A stretch of DNA of 64,000 bases from the NCBI RefSeq assembly GCF_003024195.1, contig NZ_KZ679040.1, positions 186,001 through 250,000 on the forward strand, in the 5' to 3' direction. Below, one piece after another: positions 50,609-64,000 of the stretch. This DNA is from Streptomyces dioscori (GTDB lineage: Bacteria > Actinomycetota > Actinomycetes > Streptomycetales > Streptomycetaceae). Position 1 is the stretch's first letter; each line of letters opens with the position of its first letter. Under the pieces are notes generated by a model. It searched no databases, had not been told where the DNA came from, and was given only the letters and a program-made list of their open reading frames with translations. The translations under genes and the position numbers were made by a program.

Positions 50609-53557
50609 TCAGCTGTCCTGGAGATCGACGATCGCGTGGCCGCTCCTGCCGTTGTCCCGGGCCCGGAAGCGCAGCAGGCCGCGTCCCGCCCGTGCGGAGT
50701 CACCCGGTGCGACCAGGGTAAAGGCCATGACCAGACGACGGGGGTCGATCGAGCCGTCGGTGGAGAGCACTGGATCGCCCTCCACGACCGGGTACAGCAC
50801 GACGGCGCCGCGTCGGGGACGGACGAGTGACTCCACGGTTTCGTTGCCGTGTGGTGCCTCGCCGGACCCCGCGATGCGTAGCACGGAGGGACGGTGCTTG
50901 GGCTCGCTGATCGCACCGAACAAATCGTTCCTGCGCCGCGTACGACGGGCCAGCGACAGCGGCCGTGATCCCAGCACACGCCCTTCGGTACGGCGGCCCG
51001 ACGTCTGCTGCGGAGCGATCACGACCCAGTCGTCGATGGGCGCGTTGAGGTTACCCGCCTCGACAAGGGATTCCAGGTGGGGCGAGAACTGACGCGGCTC
51101 CGACCAGCGCAGCTCGCACAGCACCTTGAGGAGCGTGTCGTGGTCGACGGTGGAGACGAGTGCCTCGTACGTGGTTCCGCCACCGGCGAGGGTGACCGGC
51201 GGAGCGTCGAGGCGGTCGAGTACCGGCTTCCACATCTCGACGTTGTGACGCAGGTCGGCCGCCGCGCCGGCAGCCGGGTAGGCCGACGGCTCCACCCACT
51301 CGCCCGGCGACCTGATCTCCACCAGCTCCGCGTTGAACATCTTGTTCCGCGCCGACGGCTTGAGCCACGGCAGGTGCTGGGCGACCAGGGGCGGCACCTG
51401 CGAAGGCGTCAACTGCGGACGGCCGTCCACCAACTCCGCGTACCGCGCCAACTGCCCGCGGAACAGTTCCTCGTCCCGGCACACCGCCTCGAACGCCTCG
51501 TACAGGTCCGCCGTCTCGTTGCGTCTGTACGCCTCCTCGCGGCCGATGTACAGGCGTACGAGGTCGCGGTAGCCGGGGCGGAAGCCGAACCAGCGACCCA
51601 TCTGCATCAGGGTGTCCGCCTGCTGGGTGGTGCGGCGGTAGTAGGTGACCGTCAGGCCCTCCACCGTGAAGCCGCGCGAGAGCTTCGTGCCGCCGACGAG
51701 GATCTTCCAGACGTTCGGCGTGCGGTCGAAGTCCAGGTCGAGCTGGTCGAAGTAGCTGTCCGAGTCGCCGTTCACGACGATGACGGGTCGGCTTCCGGAA
51801 CCGATGAGCTGGCGGGCGCGGCTGACGTGCGAGCGCAGTTCCTCGTACGAGGCCGGCACGGGCAGGCCGGCCGCGCGGGCCTCGCTGACCTTCGCGTGGT
51901 CCGACTCCCACAGCGCGGCGAGCCGCGTGTGACCCGCTGTGGACGCGTAACCCGCCTCGTGCCACATGGAGTTGATGCGCAGCGCGAGCTCCGCGTGGTC
52001 GTCCTTCTTCACCGACTCGTGCACCAGCATCGTGTGGTGGCGGAACGGGCCTTCCGGCACACCGTGCGCCGCCCGGTACAGCTTGAGCGCGCCGGACAGG
52101 ACGAACGCGTCCATCGCCTCCTGGAGGCGGTCGCCCGTGGAGTCGTAGATGCCGCGGACGTGTGCCTTCTCCTGCGAGTCGGTGTACGTCCGCTCCTCGT
52201 GCGGCACCGCCGAGTCCAGGTCGTGGAAGTCCTGCACGCCCATGTAACCGGCCGGGCGGGGGAGGGAGATGAGGAAGTCGGAGGGGAAGATGTCGTCGCC
52301 GTCGCTCGGGTCCACGAAGACGTTGGCGAACGGGGTCGCCGTGTAGCCGACGTACTGGGCGCGCGGCAGCAGGCCGAGGAGCTCGGATATGAGCTTGTTG
52401 ATCGCGGTGCGATCGGTGCGGCCCTGCTCCCACTTCTTCGGGTTCGACGTGTTCACGGACGCCTGGTCGGACTCGTCGTCGATGATCAGGGCGGGCAGCT
52501 CGCCGAGGATGCCGTGGATCTGCTTGAGGTCCTTGACCAGTTTCTCCAGGACGCCCTTGTTCTTCTTGACCACCATCACGCGGGCAGCCGCGTGGTGGAG
52601 GTTCGACGGGTCGTGCAGCGGGCGGGTCGGTTCGCGCTTCTCGAACTCCAGGGCGCGGATGCCCTGCGCGAGGCTCTTGTAGTCGTTGTCGCGTGTGGTG
52701 AGGCGTTCGATGTCGAAGGCGCCGCGGGTCGAGGGGCGCCCACCGTGCCGGACGAACTCAGGCCACTCCTCGTCGTCGCCCACGTAGTCCACGCCGACCA
52801 GGCTGTCCACGTCGTCGGGGTCCGCGCCGCGCAGGATGTTCTCCTGCCCGATCAGCTCCATGTCGAGGCGACGCTGCGTCTGAGCGCGCAGCATGTTCAG
52901 GGTGCCGCCGAGAACGATGACCAGGCGGTATCCCGCGTCGACGGCCTTCGCGGCCACACCGGTGAAGTTCGCGGTCTTGCCGGACTGCACGTAACCGACG
53001 ACCAGGCCCTTCGCCTTCCGCGCGGCAGTCTGCTCCGGGTCGGACAGGCGCTCGACCACCGCGCGGCTCGCCTCGTCGAGACCGGCGACCGCCTCCGGCG
53101 ACCAGCCCTTTGCGCGCAGCTTGCGTTCGTACGCCCGCCAGTAGAACGAGCGGGCCTCCGCACGCTCCGGGGTGTACCAGGGGGTGAACTCCCGGGTGAT
53201 GACCGTCGCGCCGGGCACCTCGGACACCCGTACCAACTCGTCGAGCACCTTGCGCAGGTCCTCACCGAGCCGCAGCCGGTCGTACGCGGCCGCGCGCCGC
53301 TGCGGGGTGCGCGGCGGGACGTCGGGAGCCCAGGGGGCGGACTCGGCGAAGTCCCAGTCGTTGAGGTGACGGCTCCACAGGGCGAGGAGCGCCTCGTCGC
53401 CGGTGGTGAGCCGGACGCGGAACGTCTCCTCGGTCAGATCGGCGTCGGGGTGGTCCTCGTCGGCGGCCAGCGCCGCCCACTTGGCGAAGTGCTTCGGGCC
53501 GCCCGTCATGCCGGACAGGGCGGAGGTGTGGATGGCGAGGAGGTCGTCGTCGCTCAC
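50609..53557 (-). CDS. Z1-domain ATPase/helicase-like protein
   Basis: 982-aa protein with a Z1 domain, an SF2-related ATPase found in MORC-linked restriction systems. Seen: Walker A GYVQSGKT (188-195), DEAD-equivalent IIDDESDQA (358-366), motif III GYTATPFAN (404-412), motif V GGTKLSRGFTVEGLTVTYYRR and motif VI MQMGRWFGFRPGYRDL. The C-terminal 250 residues are not recognised. The GTG start at 53557 is in good context. It lies between the MORC-like ATPase and vsr. Probable role: DNA translocase that brings the nuclease to its target. Confidence 0.93.
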   Translation of the reverse strand: MSDDDLLAIHTSALSGMTGGPKHFAKWAALAADEDHPDADLTEETFRVRLTTGDEALLALWSRHLNDWDFAESAPWAPDVPPRTPQRRAAAYDRLRLGEDLRKVLDELVRVSEVPGATVITREFTPWYTPERAEARSFYWRAYERKLRAKGWSPEAVAGLDEASRAVVERLSDPEQTAARKAKGLVVGYVQSGKTANFTGVAAKAVDAGYRLVIVLGGTLNMLRAQTQRRLDMELIGQENILRGADPDDVDSLVGVDYVGDDEEWPEFVRHGGRPSTRGAFDIERLTTRDNDYKSLAQGIRALEFEKREPTRPLHDPSNLHHAAARVMVVKKNKGVLEKLVKDLKQIHGILGELPALIIDDESDQASVNTSNPKKWEQGRTDRTAINKLISELLGLLPRAQYVGYTATPFANVFVDPSDGDDIFPSDFLISLPRPAGYMGVQDFHDLDSAVPHEERTYTDSQEKAHVRGIYDSTGDRLQEAMDAFVLSGALKLYRAAHGVPEGPFRHHTMLVHESVKKDDHAELALRINSMWHEAGYASTAGHTRLAALWESDHAKVSEARAAGLPVPASYEELRSHVSRARQLIGSGSRPVIVVNGDSDSYFDQLDLDFDRTPNVWKILVGGTKLSRGFTVEGLTVTYYRRTTQQADTLMQMGRWFGFRPGYRDLVRLYIGREEAYRRNETADLYEAFEAVCRDEELFRGQLARYAELVDGRPQLTPSQVPPLVAQHLPWLKPSARNKMFNAELVEIRSPGEWVEPSAYPAAGAAADLRHNVEMWKPVLDRLDAPPVTLAGGGTTYEALVSTVDHDTLLKVLCELRWSEPRQFSPHLESLVEAGNLNAPIDDWVVIAPQQTSGRRTEGRVLGSRPLSLARRTRRRNDLFGAISEPKHRPSVLRIAGSGEAPHGNETVESLVRPRRGAVVLYPVVEGDPVLSTDGSIDPRRLVMAFTLVAPGDSARAGRGLLRFRARDNGRSGHAIVDLQDS

Positions 53558-53614
53558 GGAGGTCCTTAGACGATCGGGGTGGTGGTCACGGTGACGGGCA
53601 CGGTGGCGGGAGGA

Positions 53615-55168
53615 TCAGGAGACGCCGCGTTCGCGGCGCTCGCGCTGGACCCGTACCGACGCCAGCAGGATCGTGTTCCAGTAGTCGACGCGGTCCTGGC
53701 GCGTCTTCTCCCAGCGGCCGAGGCCGAAGCAGTCCTCAAGGAGGAGATAGAGGAGCGTTTTCGTGACCGGGGCGTCGTTCGAGCCGCCGCGCCGGCCGTC
53801 GTTGAAGTCCTCCCGGAACGATCTGTTGAGGAGGACGGCGTTCGCCTCGCGGTCGAGGTCGAAGAAGCGGTCGTGCGGCAGAGGGGCCCAGCGGAACTCG
53901 ATGGGCTCCTCGCCGGGCTTCTCCGGCAGCTCCTCCTTGACGACCCGTTTGACCTTCGGGTCGAAACCCTTGCCGGGCGGCGTCACCGGCTTGCGGGTGA
54001 TCTCGGCGCGCTTCGAGCCGTCGCGGTACGCCGCCTCCGCGTCCGAGAGGTAGGCGAGGAAGGTGTGGCCCGCCGCGTCCACCGCCTCCTCCACGCCGAG
54101 CGTGAAGGCGGGGGTCACGGTGACGCCCTCCTTCTTCACGTCGAGGCTGAAGACACCGTTCGGCGTGGTCGGCAGGTCCACCTCCACGCGAGCCAGGACG
54201 AGGTGGCCCTCCGGACTGCGGAGGCCGTTCCACCCGCCCGCCTGCACGAGCCGGTCGTTGCGGTAGAAGTAGAAGCCCTGCCGCTCGGCCAGGGCACCGA
54301 TCTGCCGGAAGCCCGCCTGCTTGGACTTGGCGGCCCAGATGTGCGCGGTGAGCGTCACCTCGCCGGCGCCCTCGACCGTGGCCGTGAACGATCGGGGGTA
54401 ACCCGCCCGCCCCGGCACCTTGTAGCCGAACGGGTCGAGTGGCTCGACACTGATGTGGTCCAGCTCCTCCCACTGCCCGCCGTCGCCGTCGCCGACGTCC
54501 CACACGGCGATGTCCAGCTTCAGGCCCTTGCGCAGGAACCGGTGGAAGTAGAGGCCGAGGTGGGTCTCCAGGCGGGATATCGCCTTCGACAGGTACTGGT
54601 CGCTCTGTCCGCGCGCGACCGTCTCGAAGGTCCGCACCTGGTCCCAGCGGACCACCGTGCCCTGCCACTCGATGACGCCGTCGTAGCGGTCGACGAGGTC
54701 CTGCGCGTAGCGCGGGTCGACGGTGTCGCAGCGGAAGCCGTCCTCGATGCCCTCGGCCGTGAGGCGGCGGCCCGCGGCACGGGTGCGCCGGGTGCGGCTG
54801 ACGACGGTGAGCGAGGAGGCGTGGGAGAGGGAGGCGGCCTTCAGGCCGGTGCCGTACATGCCGAGGGAGTCGTCGTCGTAGTCGCGGAGCTTGCCGACCG
54901 TCATCGCGGCGTCCAGGCCGGCGTCGTCCATGCCGCGGCCGTTGTCGATGATCAGAAGCGTCAGGATGCGCTCGGCGTCCCGCAGGAAGTGCACCACCAT
55001 CTCGTCGGCGCCCGCGTCGAGGGAGTTGTCGATCAGGTCGGCGACGGCGACCTCGAAGCCGTACCCCTGGTTGGTGAGCGCCTTGCCGTATCCGGAGTTC
55101 GGGGGCAGGTGCGTACTGCCGGTGGTGGGGACGTCGTACTGCCAGGCTGCGCTTGATTCGTAGGGCAT
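53615..55168 (-). CDS. MORC/MutL-like GHKL ATPase
   Basis: 517-aa protein. Seen: Bergerat-fold ATPase with N-box DLIDNSLDAGAD (44-55), G1 IDNGRGM (74-80), G2 LGMYGTGLKAASL (102-114), followed by a transducer-like domain (about 200-340) and a C-terminal region (about 400-517) of unknown fold. All ATP-contacting motifs look intact. Iyer, Abhiman and Aravind described bacterial restriction operons with such ATPases as the source of eukaryotic MORC proteins. Start 55168 (MPYESSAAW) is the first Met; upstream frames cover the promoter. First gene of the five-gene operon MORC-Z1-vsr-dcm homologue-dcm. Confidence 0.93.
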   Translation of the reverse strand: MPYESSAAWQYDVPTTGSTHLPPNSGYGKALTNQGYGFEVAVADLIDNSLDAGADEMVVHFLRDAERILTLLIIDNGRGMDDAGLDAAMTVGKLRDYDDDSLGMYGTGLKAASLSHASSLTVVSRTRRTRAAGRRLTAEGIEDGFRCDTVDPRYAQDLVDRYDGVIEWQGTVVRWDQVRTFETVARGQSDQYLSKAISRLETHLGLYFHRFLRKGLKLDIAVWDVGDGDGGQWEELDHISVEPLDPFGYKVPGRAGYPRSFTATVEGAGEVTLTAHIWAAKSKQAGFRQIGALAERQGFYFYRNDRLVQAGGWNGLRSPEGHLVLARVEVDLPTTPNGVFSLDVKKEGVTVTPAFTLGVEEAVDAAGHTFLAYLSDAEAAYRDGSKRAEITRKPVTPPGKGFDPKVKRVVKEELPEKPGEEPIEFRWAPLPHDRFFDLDREANAVLLNRSFREDFNDGRRGGSNDAPVTKTLLYLLLEDCFGLGRWEKTRQDRVDYWNTILLASVRVQRERRERGVS

Positions 55169-55378
55169 GAGCTTCCTCGCGCACACAGGTCGGAGCCTGC
55201 GTGGGGGGAGGAGCAGCCCGACATACCGATCGATGATGTGACGGTACTGCAAAGGTCGGACACCGGAACCGTCTGTACCGAAATCGAGACGGAGAGTTCC
55301 CTGTGGCCCTTGTCCGGGCGGCCGAGGGCTCCGGTCTGAGCCCTCGTCGCCGGGGACGGGCGTACGGCGCAAGGCCGC

Positions 55379-56395
55379 CTACAGGTCCGCCCCATGACAG
55401 TCCCCATACCCCCGCCCCGACCCACACCAACAACCCGCCCCCCGCTCCGGCGGCCAAGCCACAGCCCGTCCCCTCGCCGCCAAGGTCGTCGCATACTGCG
55501 GTAGCAGCGACGCGTCGCCCGGTGAAGCCAGTTCCGAGGCTGCGAAGGCCTCGTACGACGGGACCGTGCCTGTCACGATGCCCAGGTTCGGGGTGCCCGA
55601 GGACGACAGTTCGCGCAGCGACGCTTCTATCGTCGACAGGTGTTCCTCGTGGGACGGGTATTCCGCGGTCAGGGTCGGGTACGCCGTCAGGAGTTCGGTC
55701 AGTTCGGGGGCCGGCCAGTGGAGGACCGCCACCGGGAACGGGCGTGACAACGCCTCGCGGAACGTGCCCAGTTCGGCGCGCAGGCGGCTGATCTCCGCCT
55801 GCAGTTCCGCCGGGTTGTCCGAGCCCAGCGACCACACCCGCTTCGGGTCGTGCAGCTCGTCCAGGGTGACCGGGGAGGAGTTGAGCGTGTCCGCGAGGGA
55901 GTCCCAGTCGTCGTGGGACAGGCCCAGCATGCGACGTACGCGATGGCGGCCGAAGAGGACGGGGTGCGTCGCGTACGGCGGCTCCGGGACGTCCGTCAGG
56001 AGGTGGACCGCCGCCTCCGTGAACGTCTCCTGCGCCGCCTCCAGCTCGTCGTGGGACTCCAGGGACTCGGCGACGATCACCCAGGGGGCCGGATCGCGCG
56101 GTGCCGCCACGCGGACGCCCTCGATGATCGCCCTGGCCTCCGCCTCGTGGCCGTACTCCCAGAGGTTGGCCGCCTTCAGGGCCCGTACCAGGAACGGGTT
56201 CTCCAGCGGGGTCGTGCCGGAGAGCAGGCTGTCGTAGAGAGAGGTGGCTCGCGGGCGGTCGTCGGCCAGTTCGAGGTGGGCCGCCGCCTGCACGAGCAGG
56301 TGTTCGGCGTCCTCGGGATACAGGCCGGCTGTCCGCTCCAGGCGTGCTGCTTCGGCGTTGTGGTCGACGTACTCGGCAGACGTGTCGGGGCGCAT
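55379..56395 (-). CDS. TPR-like protein with C-terminal SEC-C motif
   Basis: 338-aa cytoplasmic protein. Seen: helical repeats resembling TPRs (EAARLERTAGLYPEDAEHLLVQAAAHLELADD and similar, residues about 10-130), a middle variable region, and a SEC-C zinc motif at the end (CWCGSGRGYGDCH, about 323-335). SEC-C motifs bind zinc and are found in SecA and in many uncharacterised bacterial proteins. Start 56395 (MRPDTSAEYVDH). It is probably part of the conserved chromosome at the edge of the island; 210 bp separate it from the MORC-like gene. Confidence 0.85.
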   Translation of the reverse strand: MRPDTSAEYVDHNAEAARLERTAGLYPEDAEHLLVQAAAHLELADDRPRATSLYDSLLSGTTPLENPFLVRALKAANLWEYGHEAEARAIIEGVRVAAPRDPAPWVIVAESLESHDELEAAQETFTEAAVHLLTDVPEPPYATHPVLFGRHRVRRMLGLSHDDWDSLADTLNSSPVTLDELHDPKRVWSLGSDNPAELQAEISRLRAELGTFREALSRPFPVAVLHWPAPELTELLTAYPTLTAEYPSHEEHLSTIEASLRELSSSGTPNLGIVTGTVPSYEAFAASELASPGDASLLPQYATTLAARGRAVAWPPERGAGCWCGSGRGYGDCHGADL

Positions 56396-56610
56396 GAGTG
56401 ACACCGTACTGCCGACCGCCGACAGAGGTGAGGTATGTGCAGGCCAGGGGTCGGATCGGCGTGCAGTGTTCAACTGCTTGTCCAGCCGCCTGTCCCGCCG
56501 CTTGTCCAGCCGCTCGTTCAGCTGGGCGCACGTGGGGATGGTGAGTTGAGGGCCCAGCCCTTATCGTGCGGGGCCGGTCCCGGCCCCGGTCCTTGGGAGG
56601 AGGCGCGCGC

Positions 56611-57411
56611 GTGCGCGTTCCCGTCGTCCATCAGCAGGGTCGGCGGCGGCGTGCGCGGTACGCCCGGCTCCTCTGGAACAGCGCCGAAGTCGTCGTCACC
56701 CTCGGTGTCGTCCTTCTCCTCCTCGTCGCCCATCAACTGTGGTGGACCAACCGCCAGGCCCGGGAGGGCGCCGAGCGCAAGGTCCAGGCCCTGGAGCGGC
56801 AGTGGGAGGGAGAGGGAGAGGGGGACGGGGATGGGGAGAGCGGCGGGGCTCCTTCCGTGGCGCGTTCCGGCTCCGGGGGCGGGGCGGGGTCCCAGTCCGG
56901 CTCCGGTGAGCGTCATACCGGCTCCGGCACCGTCACCGGCACCGACTCCCGGCCCCGCTGGGACCAGGCCTACGCCGTCCTCGGCATCCCCCGGCTCGGG
57001 CTCCGCGTGCCCGTCGCCGAAGGGGTGAGCAAGTCCGGTGTGCTGAACAAGGGGTACGTCGGGCACTATCCGGGCACCGCCCAGCCCGGCCGTGTCGGGA
57101 ACTTCGCTCTCGCCGGGCATCGGAACACCCATGGCGAGCCGTTCCGGTATCTCGACCGGCTGCGGCGCGGGGACCGGGTCGTGGTAGAGACCCGGGACGC
57201 CGTCTACACGTACGTCGTCGACCGGACGCTGCCGCGGACCTCGCCCGGGGACGGCGGGACGATCCGGGCGATTCCGCGCAGTACGGTCAAGCCCGCGTAC
57301 GGGTACACCGCACCCGCGCACTATCTGACGCTCACCACCTGCACACCCCAGTACACCTCCAAGTACCGCCTGGTCGTCTGGGGCAAGCTCCGTTCCGTAA
57401 AGCCCCGTTGA
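56611..57411 (+). CDS. Class E sortase
   Basis: 266-aa membrane-anchored transpeptidase that links LAxTG-type surface proteins (such as chaplins in Streptomyces) to the wall. Seen: basic N-terminus, TM helix (about 23-45), a Gly/Glu/Ser-rich linker (60-110) and the sortase domain with FALAGHRNTHG (His170), LTTCTP (Cys244) and KYRLVVWG (Arg253), the complete catalytic triad. The GTG at 56611 is chosen because of GGGAGGAGG 8 nt upstream. It has a long low-complexity linker. Substrates are not in this window. Confidence 0.95.
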   Translation: MRVPVVHQQGRRRRARYARLLWNSAEVVVTLGVVLLLLVAHQLWWTNRQAREGAERKVQALERQWEGEGEGDGDGESGGAPSVARSGSGGGAGSQSGSGERHTGSGTVTGTDSRPRWDQAYAVLGIPRLGLRVPVAEGVSKSGVLNKGYVGHYPGTAQPGRVGNFALAGHRNTHGEPFRYLDRLRRGDRVVVETRDAVYTYVVDRTLPRTSPGDGGTIRAIPRSTVKPAYGYTAPAHYLTLTTCTPQYTSKYRLVVWGKLRSVKPR

Positions 57412-57464
57412 CCCTCAACCCCTAGACCTCTCACCCCCTCAACCCCCCAACCCCCAACCCCCGA

Positions 57465-62250
<4,786 letters not shown>

Positions 62251-62254
<4 letters not shown>

Positions 62255-63108
62255 GACGCCGCCTCCAGTTCGGTCTCGACGCGGCTCAGCATCTGGCCCG
62301 CCCCCTGTCGCAGCGCGGCGTCGACGTCGTCGCTGGAGCGGCCCTTCGCGCCCCGGCCGACGACGGCCACGGTGACCTGGCCCAGGCGGCTCTGCACCCA
62401 GTAGTAGTAGTGGGGGCCGCCGAGTGCGTCGCTGTAGTACTTGCCGCCCTCCGTGAGCGAGTCCTCGGAGGTGAAGTTGGCGAGCAGCCCGTAGGCCGCG
62501 CCCTGCGAGAGCAGTCCGGTGATCCGCTCGCCCTGGCGGAGCTGCTGGTCGGGACAGCGCAGCGCTTCCTCCAGCGTGCCGGCCATCTCCCAGTCGGCGT
62601 CGTCGGTGGTTCGGTGCACGGTGACCACGGCGGTGACGCGGATCGGGCCCTTGCCGCCCTCCGCGGGCAGTTCGCTGTTGCGGGTGAGGCTGGCGAGCAC
62701 CGACGCGGGCTGCGGCTCGCGCTCCCACACGCAGTCGGAGTCGAGTACGGGCCAGGAGCCGGGGTCGCTCTCGTACGGGCTGCGCCGTACGTAGCCGGGA
62801 CCCCAGTCGATGGGCGCCGCCGCGACCGTACGGGCCAGGCGCAGGCCCTCGGCGCGGGTCTTCGGCGCGCGGCCGGGATCGGGGGCGAACCCCAGGGTGG
62901 AGGCGCTCGCGCTGGGGGCGGTGCCGGTGCCGGCACCCGTGCCTGTGTCGGTATCGGTGGTGGTGGGGGCGGTGCTCGGGGGTGGGCCGGAGCGGGTGGG
63001 TCCGGCGGAACCGTCACCTCCGGTTCCCGAACAACCTCCCAAGCCCCCCATTAACAACCCGGTGGCCAAGACACCCGTGAACAGCCGCACGGGTCTCCGA
63101 TATCCCAT
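62251..63108 (-). CDS. Lipoprotein translated with the receptor kinases
   Basis: 285-aa predicted lipoprotein. Seen: a basic start MGYRRPVR, a hydrophobic core and the lipobox LGGC (Cys25), a Pro/Thr/Gly-rich linker, then a folded domain (about 90-285) with two Cys (DSDCVWE, LRCPDQQ). Start 63108 is preferred to 63126/63120 because GGGGG lies 6 nt before the ATG. Its stop overlaps the first kinase-fusion start (ATGA). A surface partner of the receptor kinases is the natural inference; no domain is recognised. Confidence 0.75.
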
Positions 63109-63297
63109 CAACGCCCCCATCCGCACACGCGTTCCCCGCGTTCCCCGTTGGGAGGGTACCGACTATGCCCCCGGGGTACTACGGGCGTGCTGGAGTCCGT
63201 CCGGTGGCTCCCCGGGGCGGATCCTGTATAACGGCAGGAGGCCATGGAGCGCGGCGAATCCGCCGATCCTGGAGGAACAGAGGGGAGGGAGCAGCCG

Positions 63298-63612
63298 ATG
63301 ACACGGACCTGGGCGCAGCTGAAGCCCGCCGTCCTGCTGCTCGTCCTCGTTCTGCAGGTGGCGTTCCTGGACACCGGCAGCCTCTCCGGAGCCGTCGCCG
63401 TCACGTTCGCGGCGACCGCCGCGGCCGGCTCCGCGCTCGCCGCCTGTTCCCTGATCTCCTCGCGCCTCGCGCCCGCCGTGCCCCGGACCCGGATCCGTAC
63501 GGCCCTGCGCGACCGTGAGCAGCGCACGGCGTTCCTGCCGCAGCGAGATCCCGACGCCAGGGGGCGCAGGCGTCCCCGAGCCCCGGGCCGGTCCCTCCCG
63601 ACGGCCGCGTAG
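63298..63612 (+). CDS. Small membrane protein (DUF6412-like)
   Basis: 104-aa protein with two hydrophobic segments (LKPAVLLLVLVLQVAFLD and AVAVTFAATAAAGSALAACSLI, residues 7-55) and a basic, Arg-rich cytoplasmic tail. GGGGAGGGAGC precedes the ATG. Its position just before a YidC-like gene is the usual one for the DUF6412 family in streptomycetes (family name from memory). Function unknown. Confidence 0.75.
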   Translation: MTRTWAQLKPAVLLLVLVLQVAFLDTGSLSGAVAVTFAATAAAGSALAACSLISSRLAPAVPRTRIRTALRDREQRTAFLPQRDPDARGRRRPRAPGRSLPTAA

Positions 63613-63709
63613 GGACCTCGCAGCAGGGTTCACCTGATCTTCCTGATCGTTCTCTTCTGCTCCTGCTGCTCCTCCTGCTTGCGCAGTGCCCCTCGCGGGC
63701 CGTCATGCC

Positions 63710-63768
63710 GACGCACGTCACGTCCCACTCCGACGCACGTGCCGTCTCACGTTGACGCACGTCACGTC
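63710..63768. repeat. Three GACGCACGT(C/G)(A/C)CGTC repeats, 22-bp period
   Basis: GACGCACGTCACGTC at 63710-63724 and 63754-63768, and GACGCACGTGCCGTC at 63732-63746, are exactly 22 bp apart. They lie 49-107 bp before the yidC-like start, on one face of the helix, and may be a regulator's operator. Confidence 0.7.
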
Positions 63769-63816
63769 ATATCTCCTCGGCATCGACGCAGCACGAGACC
63801 CACGGAGGGCTCACCC

Positions 63817-64000
63817 ATGTTCGCCACCTTCATGTCCGCTTTCGCGAGTCTCGTGGAAGGGCTCGCCGATCTGCTCGGCCCGCTCTTCCACGACTCGGCG
63901 ACGGCCGCCGCGATCGTCCTGTTCACCGCGTTCGTACGGCTCCTCGTGCACCCCCTGTCGCGGGCCTCGGCGCGCGGGCAGCGGGCGCGGGCCGCGTTGC
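63817..64000 (+). CDS. YidC/Oxa1-family membrane insertase, 5' part
   Basis: Partial gene: 61 codons before the window ends. Seen: MFATFMSAFASLVEGLADLLGPLFHDSATAAAIVLFTAFVRLLVHPLSRASARGQR, the first membrane helix and the basic cytoplasmic loop typical of actinobacterial YidC paralogues (the PLSRASARGQRAR segment corresponds to PL...S...M.....P in classic YidC). CGGAGGG precedes the ATG. The catalytic core is outside the window, so the assignment is moderately sure. It inserts membrane proteins with or without SecYEG. Confidence 0.8.
   Translation, partial: MFATFMSAFASLVEGLADLLGPLFHDSATAAAIVLFTAFVRLLVHPLSRASARGQRARAAL

Noticed and set aside
53736..56531. A 931-codon minus-strand frame spanning the MORC-like and SEC-C genes
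   Set aside because: It runs in another frame through two real genes and the promoter between them; the content is Arg/Gly/Pro-rich.
57412..57464. A C-rich tract (ACCCTCAACCCC repeats) as a functional element
   Set aside because: It is a short low-complexity spacer between convergent genes; no hairpin or motif supports a role.

Overview
The window is a GC-rich actinobacterial chromosome segment that reads as Streptomyces. The evidence is codon use, frequent GTG starts, ATGA/GTGA gene overlaps, TANNNT -10 boxes placed 6-8 nt before start codons, the short GC-rich repeat built on GCGCAGTTCCCCGCGCCCCT, and the gene order nagE2-nagE1-nagF-rph-rdgB with DasR-type operators. No rRNA, CRISPR array, transposase or integrase is visible.

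Layout. 1-26.4 kb is conserved housekeeping chromosome: the GlcNAc PTS genes nagE2, nagE1 and nagF with dre operators; rph and rdgB; a secreted protein diverging from an ArsR-like regulator across a phased operator array; tRNA-Leu(UAG); bcp; a DUF3618 protein; an orphan GroES-like protein; an SMR guanidine exporter behind a guanidine-III riboswitch; a class A penicillin-binding protein; a three-gene ABC exporter; DUF1707, SGNH hydrolase, DUF445 and MFS genes; a GlxA-type regulator; a rhamnogalacturonan acetylesterase-like hydrolase; and a membrane-anchored ricin-type lectin.

26.7-31.4 kb is accessory: a radical SAM/SPASM gene with a small partner gene and a stop-start coupled upstream ORF, a divergent XRE-TPR regulator, and a WhiJ-like trio (DUF397 protein, XRE/DUF5753 regulator, GHKL ATPase).

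31.4-55.2 kb is a 24-kb defence island made of three operons. (a) Minus strand 43150->31379: a sacsin-type GHKL ATPase fused to an SF2 helicase, a UvrD-like helicase, a DrmA-like helicase and a DrmB-like DUF1998 protein, all joined by ATGA overlaps. (b) Plus strand 43820->47834, divergent from (a): an XRE HTH-GHKL ATPase fusion and two unrecognised proteins, also overlapping. (c) Minus strand 55168->47762: a MORC/MutL-like ATPase, a Z1-domain ATPase, Vsr, a cytosine methyltransferase homologue that has lost its catalytic Pro-Cys, and an intact cytosine methyltransferase. Operon (c) resembles the Z1/MORC/Vsr/Dcm restriction-modification systems described by Aravind and colleagues. Operons (a)+(b) carry the DISARM core pair (DrmA/DrmB) but no DrmC phospholipase-D protein. 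They use other partners and are the best candidate here for an undescribed or poorly described system.

55.4-64 kb returns to conserved chromosome: a SEC-C protein, a class E sortase, two tandem Ser/Thr kinase-substrate-binding-protein fusions with an overlapping lipoprotein gene, a small membrane protein, and the start of a yidC/oxa1 homologue cut by the window edge.
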